DNA of 64,000 nucleotides from Odontesthes bonariensis (taxonomy: Eukaryota > Chordata > Actinopteri > Atheriniformes > Atherinopsidae), in the NCBI RefSeq assembly GCF_027942865.1, contig NC_134515.1:3542839-3606838 (forward strand), written 5' to 3'. A program made the translations under genes and the position numbers. Within the stretch, counting starts at the first letter, position 1. Every line of letters begins with the position of its first letter. The notes below the pieces were generated by a model that saw only the letters and a list, made by a program, of their open reading frames with translations, was not told the origin of the DNA and did no database searches. Shown piece by piece: positions 45,835 to 58,800 of the stretch.

Positions 45835-45880
45835 CTTCTTCTTCTTCTTCTTCTTCTTCTTCTTCTTTTCTTCTTCTTGT
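45835..45880. repeat. (CTT)n microsatellite ahead of clcn6
   Basis: CTT runs start about 15 bases upstream of the clcn6 ATG; a retroelement-like block tattggcggttagtatccgt follows. Confidence 0.85.
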
Positions 45881-45984
45881 AATTTATTGGCGGTTAGTAT
45901 CCGTATTGTTGCATTACCGCCACCAACGGTACAAATTATGTAACTGCGGGTGTGGAGCGTCGACGAAGGAGTGACAAAATCAAA

Positions 45985-45997
45985 TCAAATCAAATAA

Positions 45998-46076
<79 letters not shown>

Positions 46077-46078
46077 AC
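45985..46078. repeat. (AAAT)n microsatellite
   Basis: About 23 units of aaat preceded by caaat units. Confidence 0.95.
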
Positions 46079-46139
46079 AATTCACTAAATAAAAAATAAA
46101 CTAAATCCTTTCAAAAAGTCCTGTAGTCTTTAAGAAATT

Positions 46140-46640
46140 AAACACAAATCTCCAAGCTGAGGGCACAGAAAAGGAAAGTAGTCCCTCAAGAGAGAGCCTG
46201 GTCTCCCCCAGTTCTCTAACCTCCTCTAGCAAGAATGCCATCGCTGTAAAACATCTACTGGTTCGCTTATCCACGTATTTTGGAATTGCAAGAAATTAAA
46301 CCATTTCTGGAATGCAGTACACGATCTGACAATCAAACTTGTGCAAATTCAATTGGACTCCCTATTATCACTTGACCTCCTTGATTTTGTATCTCATCTT
46401 GACCTAACACATGACTTGTACCTGTGTTTACCTTTTTTTATGATAACACTGATAACAATAATAAACTTGATTTATGTTATTGTATTTATGTTTATTATTT
46501 TAAACTTTTTGTTTATCAAGAATTTCTTGTGCTTTCTTTCAACTCATGTATATGCATCCTAATATTTGCAATATTTAATTTGCTCTCTCTCAGCCTACCT
46601 GTGTGTTCAGTGTGTTGTGTATGTGTAATAAAATGAAAAT
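46140..46640 (+). mobile_element. L1/Tx1-like LINE 3' end
   Basis: Reads CHRCKTSTGSLIHVFW then NHFWNAVHDL, the zinc-knuckle region after the RT. An A-rich tail follows. Confidence 0.65.
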
Positions 46641-47240
46641 TCAATAAATAAACAATTGAAAAAACAAAAAAAAATGTTCAAGAAGAACGCCTGAAGTGTG
46701 ATTTTCTTAAACTTTGTGAGTTAAAACTCATTGAATCTGTCTGTATTATGATTGTTGGGCTCATTTCAACCCTTAAATACAGACATTGAGAAGTCTTCAA
46801 TATTCACAAAATAAACATGGCTTTTATTACCATTTTTGGATGTAAAACATCTAATTGGACGTTATCATACACTCAATGAACAAAATACACCGAAAATACT
46901 CAGACAAAGAGCTCAGCTGGTTCAAAATCCTGAAAGTGAAAATTCTGATAAAAATTATCAGGAGAGATCAGATCTCTGTGATATTACCTTTACGAGAAAT
47001 CCAGAAGAGAATAAAAAACTGTAAAAGTCTTGAGCTACCTCTAATTTATTTAAAATGTTGCAAGGAAAACAGGAAATAAGACAAATGTAAATACAGTACA
47101 GTACAGAAGACCACAGAGTTTTCTAAGAGGCTTGAATGTTCGGTCTGAGCTCCTGGGACGCCAGTGATCACTGTCTAGCCTCCTGGAGGTGTCGAGGGCC
47201 CAACTAGACGAAACTCTGATGAAAGGAGGTTCCCACGCAT

Positions 47241-48047
47241 ACATCCCAAGTGCCAAAAACTCATTTCAGGGAGATGCTTATCGAAACCCCCCCCCCGCGC
47301 GCCCCATACATTCACACTTAAGGCCATACTGTAGCTGGCTAGTTAGATATAGGCCTACACAATTTAGTAACTAAATGTGTATTCATACTTTAAATAAGTG
47401 TTTTTCATTTTGCTTTATTTTTAACCTAAAGAAAAAAATGCAGATGATGGCGCGTTCAGCCTACCTCCACATGTCTTTTACAGTCATTAAGTCCGCCGTG
47501 GGCAATACTGAAGTCACTATTGCATACAGTGCACCTCGCCAAGGTGTCATCATTCTTCACCTTCACTGGACATTGATATACTTTAGTATATTCTGCTGTA
47601 AAATTAGTCTTATATTTTAGTTTTTTTACTGGAGGATTCACCCTCTGCCATTTGGCAGGATGCACAGTTTTGAGGGGTAACTTTAGGTGACTGTCAGAGA
47701 GTAAATCGAAGCCCTCCCACACCGAACGTTATTGGCTTATTTTGCTGACTAAACCAATCAAGCCCTCTGACAAGCAGTCGCCCTGAACGCTCGTTGAACA
47801 GAGCATCACTTTGGACAGATACGCACAGGTTTCACAGGCAACCTCTCCCCACACCCCTCTCTCTCTCTCGTGCCTGCGCAGTCGAAACGCACATGGTGCA
47901 CGAGTTATTGTATTGCCTTACTCGCATTGAAAAAAAAAAAACACTCCCATAGTCTAAAATCCGGGATATTTTATCCGACTCGCAGGCATCCGTGATTAAC
48001 TATCAATATCAGGGAGACTCCTGGAACTTCCGGGAGACTTGGGATGT
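47241..48047 (-). mobile_element. hAT-like element with BED-finger fragment
   Basis: Perfect 11-bp inverted ends acatcccaagt and acttgggatgt. Minus frame 47722-47456 encodes [20 protein letters not shown] with a following His, a BED-type finger. No clear target duplication. Confidence 0.68.
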
Positions 48048-48429
48048 CTGCCCACCTGATGACCCCAATGACATGTTGGTCAGCACTGTTCACTGATCTA
48101 TGTAGGGAGTATAGGGAATTGTTCATTGAGTCTGGTCCATTTTTTCTTTAGCACAAGTTTCTTGTGTTTACCTTAAATCCAAATCTAGCCTAGCTAGTGA
48201 CTGTTGTGATTAGGGCAGCTGACAACAAGGGAAAGACCATGTGACAGATTGGAAAGACAGCTGACAGGAGGCAAAGACCCCAAAGGTGCTGCCATGGGCT
48301 AGCAATACATGGTCACGGTTGCGAGGCCTAGCAGCTTTGTCACAACCAGCATAAGCTGCAAATAAATTAAAGAGAATACCCCTAGGGTCAGCGAGAGCAG
48401 GGGCGGAAGATGACTCACAGGCAGACTAC

Positions 48430-51400
48430 ATGGCAACTGACACTGGAACGAACATGACTATGAGGTGGATACGCGACTCAGTGAAGGATAGGGGCACGGA
48501 CCTATTCTCTAGGGCTAGAACTGACCAGAATAGTTCTCAGAGGAAAGAGAGCGTAAATAAAAGTGGTAGACTAGAGGGAAGTAAGCTCCAGGTTTGTCCT
48601 TGTGGCTGGCAGAAAGAAACATCAGTTAGAGGCCTTAAAATGCATCAGGGAAGAAAGAGATGTGTGGTAAAGGAAGGGCAGTGTGGCCGCATCGATCAGT
48701 ACTTTTTAAGAAGTCAATCGAGTAAGTCGGATGAAGTCCAGCGGCAGGTAGAAAACCACAGTCCGAAGGATATCAATAACACAGCTACGGAGGGGGAGGA
48801 GGAGGTTCTAAGAACGGATGCAGCTGATACTGAGGTGAACAGGCCAGTTATAGAGAGAAATATGGAGCAGAAAGCTAGAGTTAAGTGGCCTAGGGCAAAT
48901 AGTAACAAAGAATGGGAGGCAGTCAATAAAGATTTGTCAATAATATTGGGTAGGTTAGGAGGAAATCCAAGCGATAGGCTAGAGAAGATGGGAGATATAA
49001 TTTACTCCTATTGTGTAGAAAGATTTGGGGTGCAAGATAGAAAGAGGGTTGAAAGAGTACATTTAGTTAAGTCTAGACGGCAAAAAGAGATGGAGAAATT
49101 GGTTAAGGAAAGAAGAAATTTAAGAAAGCAGTGGAAAAGAGCTACAGAAGAAGAGAGGGAGGGAATTAATTAGCGATATTAATTAGAGATAGCTCATAAG
49201 AAGGATGTTAGACCACTGTCAGGTTCAAACACCTAAAACAATTATCAAACAATACAAAAAGAAGAGAGAGAGAGACATCAAGGGTTTTTTTACTCATGAG
49301 GAGAGCGCGAGGAGAGAGATGCTTCAGTTTACAACTCCCAAATCCGCTCTGAAAACATCTCCTCACGCCTCCTCCATTTTATTCGGAAATGGGTGTGTCT
49401 TGCTTACAAAAGCTCTCAAAGGAAGGGGGATTCAGTTTCGAGCCGGACCAGACCACATTTCTAACAGTGGAATTTACGACCTTCACACAAATAAGCGTGG
49501 CACAACTTCAACTCAAAACTCTTAATCAATATAAGAAAACAGAGTATATATGGGATAACTATCATAAAATGTATTTACAACCACCCAGGTAGAAAGAGGT
49601 TGAGGAGGTAGTCAGGCGTGCAAAAGCTTTGTCGGCCCCAGGGCCAAATGGATTTTTCTTTAGTTTAGTTGCACAGAGATTAGCCAGTTATTTAGAAAAT
49701 AATAGCTTAATAGATACTACTGTGCAGAATGCAGGAATACCAGGTTTCGCAGGGTGTTTAGAGCACACTCGCATGATCTGGCTTCAGATTCAGACAGCCA
49801 AGATAGAGAAAAAAGACCTGCATGTTATATTTCTGGATATAGCAAATGCATTTGGTTCAGTGCCACATAGCCTTATTTGGAAAGCGTTTGAGTATTTTAG
49901 AGTGCCTGTAGTAGTTGTTAACTTAGTAAGAGCATATTTTCAGGATATTAGACTGTGCCTAAGTACAGCAGGTTTCACAACAGGCTGGCAGAGGCTAGAA
50001 ATAGGCATTATGGCAGGGTGTACGATTTCTCCATTAGCATTAACAATGGCGATGGAGATAATTATTAGAGCTTCCAAGTGGGTTGTAGGTTGAGAGAGAT
50101 GTCAGGATGGCATGCGCCTTACACCAATTAGAGCATACATGGATGATATGACGTTAGTGACTACAACAGTGCCATGTATGAAGAGAATACTGGAGAGACT
50201 TAATAAAAATCTAAAGTGGGCTGGTATGAAAATCAAACCTACTAAGTCTAGAAGTATCTCAATAATTAGAGGGAAATTAAGTGATAGAAAGTTTGTAATT
50301 GATGAAGAAAACATTTCAATAATTAGGGAAAAGGCAGTAAAGAATTTAGGCAGGTGGTACCAGGCAGACATGAATGATGGAGAGCGGGCAGTGCAGTTTC
50401 GGAAAGATGTTGCTGAGGGACTGGATAGAATAGATAAATCAGAGCTTCCAGGAAAGTTGAAGCTGTGGTGACTGCAGTTTGGATTGTTTCCTAGGTTGAT
50501 GTGGCCACTGTCTGTGTATGAGATTCCATTATCTGTTGCAGAAAAAATGGAAAGATTAGTTAGTTTTTATATTAGGAAGTGGCTAGGTGTTCCTAGATGT
50601 TTAAGTACTGTGGCACTGTATGGGAAAGGCACACTCCAGCTCCCAGTATCTAGTCTAGTAGAGGAGATTAAATGTACTAAAGTTAGGACAGAGCTCCTGT
50701 TAGCTGGGAGTAATGATGTGGTAGTTAGTAAAGTGGGAGAAAGTGGAATCCAAGAACGGCAGCTCAGGAGGCAGAAGCAACTCTTAGGCATGCAGAGATT
50801 GTGGGTAATGTGCAAATAGGCCGGGGAGGCTTGGGGCCTGGCCCAGGCAAACCGGTGTGGAGTAGAGCAGGTCCCAAGGAGAAGAGAAAGCTAGTTGTTG
50901 AGCAGATTCGTAGACAGGAACAAATGTTAAGGGGTGCAAAGGCAGTGGCTCAGGCTAAGCAGGGACGGTGGTTGAATTGGGAAGGTGTAGAAAAGAAAAA
51001 GCTTAGTTGGAAAGAACTGTGGAGTATGGAGGAGAGGAGTATTACATTTTTGATAGGGGCAACATATGATGTATTGCCAACTCCCCAGAACCTAAAACTC
51101 TGGGTAAATGGAGACCCGTTATGTTCGTTATGTTCAGGTACTGCAACTCTAAGGCATATTTTGTCAGGTTGTAAGGTTAGTCTGTCACAAGGCCGGTATC
51201 CATGGCGACATGACCAAGTATTAAGAAGCTTAGCTGCAGGTATTAAAGATAAACGAAGGCAGGTAAACTCAGGAGGGTCAAAGGTGAAGAGAGTTGCAAT
51301 TCAGTTTGTTCAAGAGGGGGAGAAAGTTAATAAGACGATAAGGAGGCACGGCAGCTTGGAGGATGCTTGTGATTGGGAGATGCAGGTAGATTTAGGAAAT

Positions 51401-51505
51401 AAGCTTGTTGTTTCCCAGGAGATAGCCTCTACAAATCTAAGGCCTGATATAGTCTTGTGGTCTTGGAGTAGGATGGGAGTCTATTTTCTATTTATACATA
51501 ACTGA
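48430..51505 (+). pseudogene. Decayed LINE with restriction-like-endonuclease tail (R2/NeSL/Hero-type)
   Basis: ORF start 48430-49173 carries a zinc finger (CPCGWQKETSVRGLKMHQGR). After an apparent internal deletion (49205-49600) the RT reads LHVIFLDIANAFGSVPH (motif A), MAGCTISPLA and AYMDDMTLV (motif C). In-frame stops lie at 50091, 50469 and 50817, with a shift near 50790. It then reads CSLCSGTATLRHILSGC and RPDIVLWSWS, the zinc knuckle and start of the endonuclease. The frame ends before the rest of that domain. The 5' UTR probably covers 48060-48429. Inactive. Confidence 0.8.
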
Positions 51506-51620
51506 GGCCTGCCGAGTCTGAGATGCAGCTCTTGGGTTTCTGACCTTGGGGTGACCTTGCTGGGACGTCCCCTCCTGGGAAGATTGACAGCTGGAACTTG
51601 ACAGACAGGAAGAAACTGGT
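51505..51620 (-). mobile_element. Tc1 transposase scrap
   Basis: tgaggcctgccgagtctgag and following bases match the Tc1 at 43800-43915. It sits exactly at the broken end of the LINE. Confidence 0.65.
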
Positions 51621-52059
51621 TGAATGCTTTCTAACTTCCTTTAGAAGTTACCCTGGGTTACCCTGACATAAAAAAACAAAAGGCCTTATGTAAGTTCTGC
51701 TCTGTATTAGAATTAAGAGTAAAAAAAATATGAAAACTAACAACCAGAAAGTTACTGTAGTTTCTGAATGACCTCAGTGTTCAGATCTGAGTATTTAACT
51801 TAAAAACAGAGCTTAAACACAATCAGATATGAGTAATGATCCATCTAAAAAAAAAATCCTCTTTTATTTTTAAACCTGTTGTGTTTTTGTGATATTGATG
51901 AATATCTGAGTAATGAGAGCATGTAAAACAAATTGTTAATTATTTCTGTTGAATCTAACCCATGTTTTTATCTGGATATGTGCTCCAGGAAGTATTTAAA
52001 ACATTGAGTGAACAGCCACTTGTTTTCCAGTGAGACGATCTGTACTCAAGGAAGTAAAC

Positions 52060-52330
52060 AGCATTTTGTGTCAAAGCCTCATCAGGAAGAAAACTTTAAT
52101 CTGTGAGGCTCATTCCAAAAATTCCTCTTCAGGTGCGCCGCAGGGGAGGAGTCGTCTGTTAACTCAGGACCTTCGTGCAAACGCTGGCATGGCACCAGGT
52201 GGTTATCACAGCAACCTTCCCTGCAGCCTGGGTGGTGAGCAGCACTTGGAAAGGTTCTGACCACTTCTGATGGTTCCCCTTCTTGGTCCTCATCACAACC
52301 CCGTCACCAGGCTTAAAGAGATGGGACCAA
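52060..52330 (-). pseudogene. Endogenous retrovirus pol scrap (integrase C-terminal region)
   Basis: The minus strand, over about 60 codons, resembles the C-terminal SH3-like part of a gamma/epsilon-type retroviral integrase. It is closed by a stop and has no surrounding pol, env or LTR that I can see. An old, dead fragment about 450 bases upstream of the lectin 2 promoter. Confidence 0.5.
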
Positions 52331-52781
52331 AGTGTTTATTTGAAGAGAAACTCAGGGAGATCTGTTATAAACTATGGTGACACACAACATGAATACAATA
52401 AAGAAGAAGAGGCAAAGTGATAAAAAAGACCCAAAAAGACCACTCTCAGGGGTGCTGGACGAACTGTATGAGATTATCGACTGGCAAGAAGCCCGTCCTA
52501 CGTGCACGTTCCTACAAAGCCTGCCCCCAACCAGTGTCAGGAAAACAATGTCCCAGTCTGGGCCAGAGTTTGACTTCTGAACTTATGTGATAATTGGCAT
52601 TCAAAGGACAGAAAATATTTCAGTTTGTTTTTCATAAAACTGTTTGGCAGTCATTTCTGCTACATAAAACAAAGTTTTTCAGGAATTTTCAGCTGTGACA
52701 AAGAGGAAGAAACAAATGTTCCTTGTTTCCTCATTCCAGGAAAAAACACCTGACAGTGGTAATTACAACATTTTGAGAAAC

Positions 52782-52789
52782 TATATAAA
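52782..52789 (+). promoter_or_regulatory. TATA box of lectin 2
   Basis: TATATAAA lies about 30 bases ahead of a short non-coding exon that ends in a clean donor (CAAAG/GTAACA at 52855). Confidence 0.7.
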
Positions 52790-52811
52790 GATCCATCCTC
52801 ATCCTCTCTTC

Positions 52812-55800
52812 GTTTCAGAGGGTAGACTCGACTCACTGGACTGACTGCTGCAAAGGTAACACTTTACAGTTTCTATTCTTACGGATTTTTAACTATACGT
52901 TTAATTTTTCATTGATGTAAATCTGAAACTAACAGAAATTATATGAATCGAGTTTCTCAAAACCAGACTAACAACAAGATAAGGTGGTTGGGGTTTGAAT
53001 CGTTCCAGCATGTATTCACTCAAAAGGGCCTCGAGGGTTTGTTCATGTTCCAAATTTCAATGTGTGTTCAATATGTCTGATGAAATCCCACAGAGAAAGT
53101 TAGAAGCATCAGAATATCTTTAACATTTTCTAAACACCGTTGAACAGGCTTCATTCCACAACTGGATTCTCCTCCCATGCGTGTGCAGTGGGACAAAGTC
53201 AGTGATTGTCCGTGTAACCGTGTAGATGTAACTTAATTTCATTTCTTTGTCTCTTCTCAGATGGCTTCAGGTTTTAACTTGGTTTTCTTCGGCTTCATCA
53301 GCAGCCTCTTGATTGTTCAGTGTGTGAGTATAATTAACTCTGTGTCACTTTCATGGCCATGTTAGCTTACCGAGGAAGCATTGATGTATATGTGCACAGA
53401 AATGATTTACTTCATTGAAATTAAATGTGTATTCACAAAGTAATTTATTCAGATGAGTTTTATTTGTGTCACCAGTGAAAGGAATGCTACAGAACCATAG
53501 CGTCCGCTCCATGACAGTATTAGCTTTGAATCACAGATCCTGCTCCAACAGATGACGTCAGCTTCATAACTGCAGCTTTTTTAGCCTAAATATGGGAGAG
53601 GAATGTGATGGTTTTGAAAAGTACAAAGTCTTTACTGGTTTCAACCTGCTTTTGTGTTCACAGAGATCTGTCCAGAAAGAAGATGATGAGCCAGGTTGGT
53701 AGTTATAATTTATTTACTGTTGAACAGCTGTTGGAGGATTTTGTGCAAATTTATGAGAAATAAAAGATATTTATGACAGTTATGAATACAAATTCCTGTA
53801 TTTTGCACTTATTATCTTCTGTCTAATACAACAACTGTGGCAGTTCCTCCTGCCTGTTCCCCTGGCTGTCCTCCTGGATGGACGCAGTTCGGCTCTCGCT
53901 GTTTCATTTTCTACCACACAACAAAGACTTGGGTTGATGCAGAGGTATGTAACAGAGCAATATCTTATATCCTTTAAAATAAAGCAGAAAATTGCCAATT
54001 TCTGCAAATTGTAAGTATTTCTCAAATATTTCTAGAGAAAGTTTAACCTTTAAAAAGGGTCATCTGTAGCCCTTTCTATTAAAAACATTTTAAACCTCTT
54101 AATGACTTTTTTCTCTTTGAGCTATTGAAAAAGATATCAATCATTTTCTTGGTATCACTCTTGTCAGTGACGATGAGAGATTCTTTAAACAGTCTGAGAT
54201 AAATAATCTTGTTTTCACTGTTAGAAATTGTTCAAAAACACTAAAGAATAAGTGATGGAGTATTAAGGCCTCTTGATGAACTATAAGTTATGGCTCACTG
54301 TAATGGCTGATTACATGAACTGATCATGAACAACAACATGTGGGCTATGAGCAAACACCTGGGAATGCTGGTGGATCAGTTTGTGGTTTGGTTCACTGCC
54401 ATAAACTACGAGCAAAAGCTTTGATTCTGACCCAGGAAGACAAAAACATGACAGAGGATGCAGTGATCAGCAACTCTGATCTGATGAAAGAAAAAGGAAA
54501 TTCCAACTTTAAACATTGCTGTATATTACACAGACTGGATTTTACACTTTGCACATTTACAATGAAATTAGGAAGAAACCTTTAACATAACAAGGTTTGG
54601 ATTATGATGATCACAAAGTGCTGCCTAAATTAGATTAACTAGCAAGTTATGTCCATGATGTTCCTCTAACTTGAAGGCACTTCTCCCTAAAATCTCTTTT
54701 TCCCCCACTCTGTTTTGATTGTTAGCATTTTTGCATGTCTATTGGTGGGAATCTGGCTTCAGTCCACTCTGCTGATGAGAGCCTCTTCCTCAGTGACCTG
54801 GTTAAGAGAGTGACCGGCTCTCTTCCCCACACCTGGGTTGGAGGTTTTGATGCAGTCGCAGTAAGTTACACGGTGCAATTTATCAAATTAAGTTTTTACT
54901 GAATGTGTGTGAGTATTTTACATGAATAAAATACAATTATTTGTATTTTTATTTAATTATTTGTACGAACAGAATTACGAGTGATCCAGACCTGTCGAGT
55001 TTCGTAAAATAGTCCGCTGTTATTCAAATCAAGTTTGCTTGACTAATGGATTGTACATTTAATTACTTTGAAGCAAACATAAATAAATATATACATTATA
55101 CCCCACAATGATGCTGACATTATTCTGTTTGACATAAATTATGCACTAATTGAAGGTTAATTTGACTCTGTATATAACAAGGTCAATGGGAAGTGTAACC
55201 AGCAGCTGACTTTCTACTTTTGGATGCCTTAGCGCGTCAGGCTCTTGGAAGAGAGCGTATGTTTCGAGAACGTGTAGATATCCTTGAACCAGCCCAGGCA
55301 GACCAGAAGGTGTGGTGCCAGAAGACCCCCCTCATGGACCACCCATCAAAGTGCCATCATGATGAGGCAACAACTGATTGCACGGCTTTAGTTGCTGTCA
55401 TCGAGCGCCTGGCCATGGCGAGGAGACGTTTCTTTTTTTTTTAACCTATTTTCATATCAAACCTTTTCTTCATTATTTCGGTGACATTACGAACTACAGG
55501 TGACACAAAGTTAACAGTACTCGTAATTGCTTCCCATTTCTTGGCTTTAGCAGGTCCCGCAATTCCACTGCTGACACTGCTAAAAATGACAGATTTTCCT
55601 TTTTGGATCTCTGAAAGCAGAACTTCAATCTCAGAGCCCCTAAAGTTGTTATTTTTGCACCTTGATGCCGTTTTCATGACACAACACTTCCTGGCACAGG
55701 AGAGAGGAAGCACAGCCTTATATGATATAATTTTGAGCGTGGAGTATGCAAATCTACCATCCTCGTGCACGTGAACTTAGATACGCACGGGGGGGGCATT

Positions 55801-58800
55801 CATCATTTACGCAGGTCGTTTACTCACTTTTTCCGAAGTTAAGAGCGCTTGTTGAATCTGACGTGGCGTGTTCGTACGAGACCTTCTTACGAAAAAAGTG
55901 AGAGAAATTTAGAATAAAAATACAAAAATGTTCTTGCATGAGGCCCAATGTTTTTAAATTTCATCTTAAACTGATGCCAAGTGCGCTTCTCCCCTGCGGG
56001 ATTGCACCTAAATGAAATAAATGAATGGGCTACCATTCAAGCAGTTTTCCCTGTAATATTATTGTGATTGCAAAGGACTACATTTAAACTTACGCTTTTG
56101 CTGCTGCAACGGTGTTGCACTTATTTCTAAAAACGTATTAAAACTCACCGTATGAGCGCATTAAGATTTCCAATTCGAGGTTGGTGAAAAACGTAGCCCC
56201 TCCTCTTCCCCGTTGCTGTGGTGACTCGTCGAATCGAGGCTCCATTGATGCTGGCTTTTTAAAGTTGTGGCGCACATGCAAAACTCAAGGTGAACCTACT
56301 CAGAGTTGATTAAACTTACTCAAATCAGCGTTTCTGGAACCGAAAACTCAGAGTTTTCTATCTCAGAGTAGATCAACTCAGAGATCAGGAATAGACTCAG
56401 AGTTTGTTGAACCTGCTTTGTGAAACGGACCCCGGGATGTGTGGTGGAATTCGGTTTGATCAACGTGTTTCTCTCTGGAGTTGTGGCTCTAGCAAGCTGC
56501 ATATTTGCAGCAGCACAGTCCTTGTCTCAGAACACACGCTCTCTTCCAAGAGCCTGACGCGCTAATGCATCCAAAAGTAGTAAATCAGCGCTGGTTACAC
56601 TTCCCATTGACCTTGTTATATACAAAGTCAAATTAATTAGTGCATAATTTAAGTCAAACGGAATAATATCAGCATCATTATGGGGTATAATGTATATAAT
56701 AATTTATGTTTGCTTCAAAGTAATTAAATATACAATCCATTAGTCAAGCAAACTTGATTCGAACAACAGCGGAATATTTTACGTGATTCCTGCGAAAGGT
56801 CTGGATCACTCGTAAATTCTGTTCGTACCTGAAAGACTCAAAAAACGAAAAGATTGGTGAATGCGCAAATTCTATTAAATCACTTGTAAGCATGATTTAA
56901 GAGCAAATCTGTTCGTACGAATGGTTGTTGCACGAGGCCCAATGTATTTCCTCTTTCAGGACAGAAAGTGGATGTGGAGTGATGGATCACAATTTAATTA
57001 CATCCGCTGGTATACAGGAGAGCCAAACAACCATGGAGGAAGAAGAGAGCCATGTATTGAGATCAATTTCGGAGGTACAAACAGAGGTTCCACTACACTT
57101 TTATGGACAACATATGGACACTGAGAGTGTTCTCACTTTTTATGTCAACATCACATGAAGTGGCAGTGACAGCAGAATGCTTAAATATCAACACTTCATT
57201 TTCACTGATATGTGAACAAACTATTTACAGGAAATAACATGAAACTAACTCATTCAACCTGCTGTAGGCTACGATGAACCCAGAGCACCATCATGGTTGG
57301 CCTGGACTTAAAATGGGTGCTGGCTTGAGCATAGTCAAACAAAGGAGGCTGCAGCAGAAGCAGGTGTCATTAGGCTTTGTGTTTTTGCCTCAGAAAGACA
57401 ACTTTACATGTATTCATTTTGCTCCAAAGGCTGATCTCAGTTACCTGCTCTGTATAAAAAACACATATTTGAGGGATTGTATCTGAATGAGTCCTAAATC
57501 CATCTCAACTGTGTTGACACCTGTTTTTAGAACTGTGAACCTGTGATTGGATCATGATGATCACATGTTCGCACCAAGTCTGAACAGGCCCACAGATGAG
57601 CTGCAGGCCAGCAGTCCGTAGCTCTGCAGTGTGCTGTAGCATCCGGATAGCAAGTTATATGAAGTACAGTTTTAAGCTCATAGATGATGAGCACATGAGC
57701 CTGTAGAACAGCTAATTAATAACACACTCTCACCCCAAACTGGACAGTAGGTCTACTGCATGTGGTTTAGAGACGGTGTTGCTATGAACTACTTAAGATT
57801 CTGGTGCTCGTTCCCATGTTTAAATCTGTTAAAATTACAGAAAAATGCGGCAATCAAAAAAACGACCGGAGCACATGCACGGCAAACCCCAAAACACATG
57901 CAAGAGAGAAACGCTGCAATGTTCAAAACACATGCAAGAGAGAAACGCTGCAATGTTCAAAACACATGCAAGAAAAAAATCCGCTGCCAACATCAAAACA
58001 CATGCAAGAGAAAAATGTGCAGCAAACTTCAAAACACAACGGAAGTTCGCCAGGCCACTAGGGTGTCTCGACCTACCATATTAATGAAAGAGAATAAATT
58101 CAAAAGGTACGTTGTCATTTATGTCTTTTTTAAACACTTGGCCGTAATCTTTTACCTTATTATAGCGACATAACTTTGCTGCTCTTCTATAATAAAGTAA
58201 AATATTAAAGCCAAGTGTTTAAAAAAGACATAAATGACAACGTACCTTTTGACTTTCTTCTCTTTCATTATTATGGTAGATCTCCCATAGTCGATCCCCT
58301 ATCGCACAGGTCAAGACACTCTAGTGGCCTGGCGAACTTCCGTTGTGTTTTGAAGTTTGCAGCGTTTCTCTTTTGCATGTGTTTTGAAGTTTGCAGCGTT
58401 TCTCTCTTGCATGTGTTTTGGGCTTTGCAGCGTGTGTGCTCCGCTCGTTTTTGTGATTGCCGCATTTTTCTCTTGCAGCATTGAAGCACTCGACACGGCA
58501 ATTGCAACAGCCATTAAACGACTATTGTTTGGATAGGAACTAAAGTTTACACGTCTGTTTCCGCGAACCCCGCGGATTGTTGGACCCCTACAATCTGTGG
58601 ATTGTCATTGGTTTTCGCCGAACCGTGTCATAGCTCATTACCATAAAGTTAGCTTGAGTTTAATCGCTGGAATCCGCTCTGGTAGCTCAGGTAGCTCACC
58701 CTCCATAGAGAAATAATGATTTCCGGCGCTCAGGTAGCGTAGGTCGCTCTTGGTGTACACGCAGCATAACAAGCTTGTGTAAAAACCTAAATTAATGCAA

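Noticed and set aside
57760-58514. Overlapping frames with repeated KTHAREKR / CKRETLQCSK peptides
   Set aside because: Products of the 34-bp minisatellite in a fold-back element.
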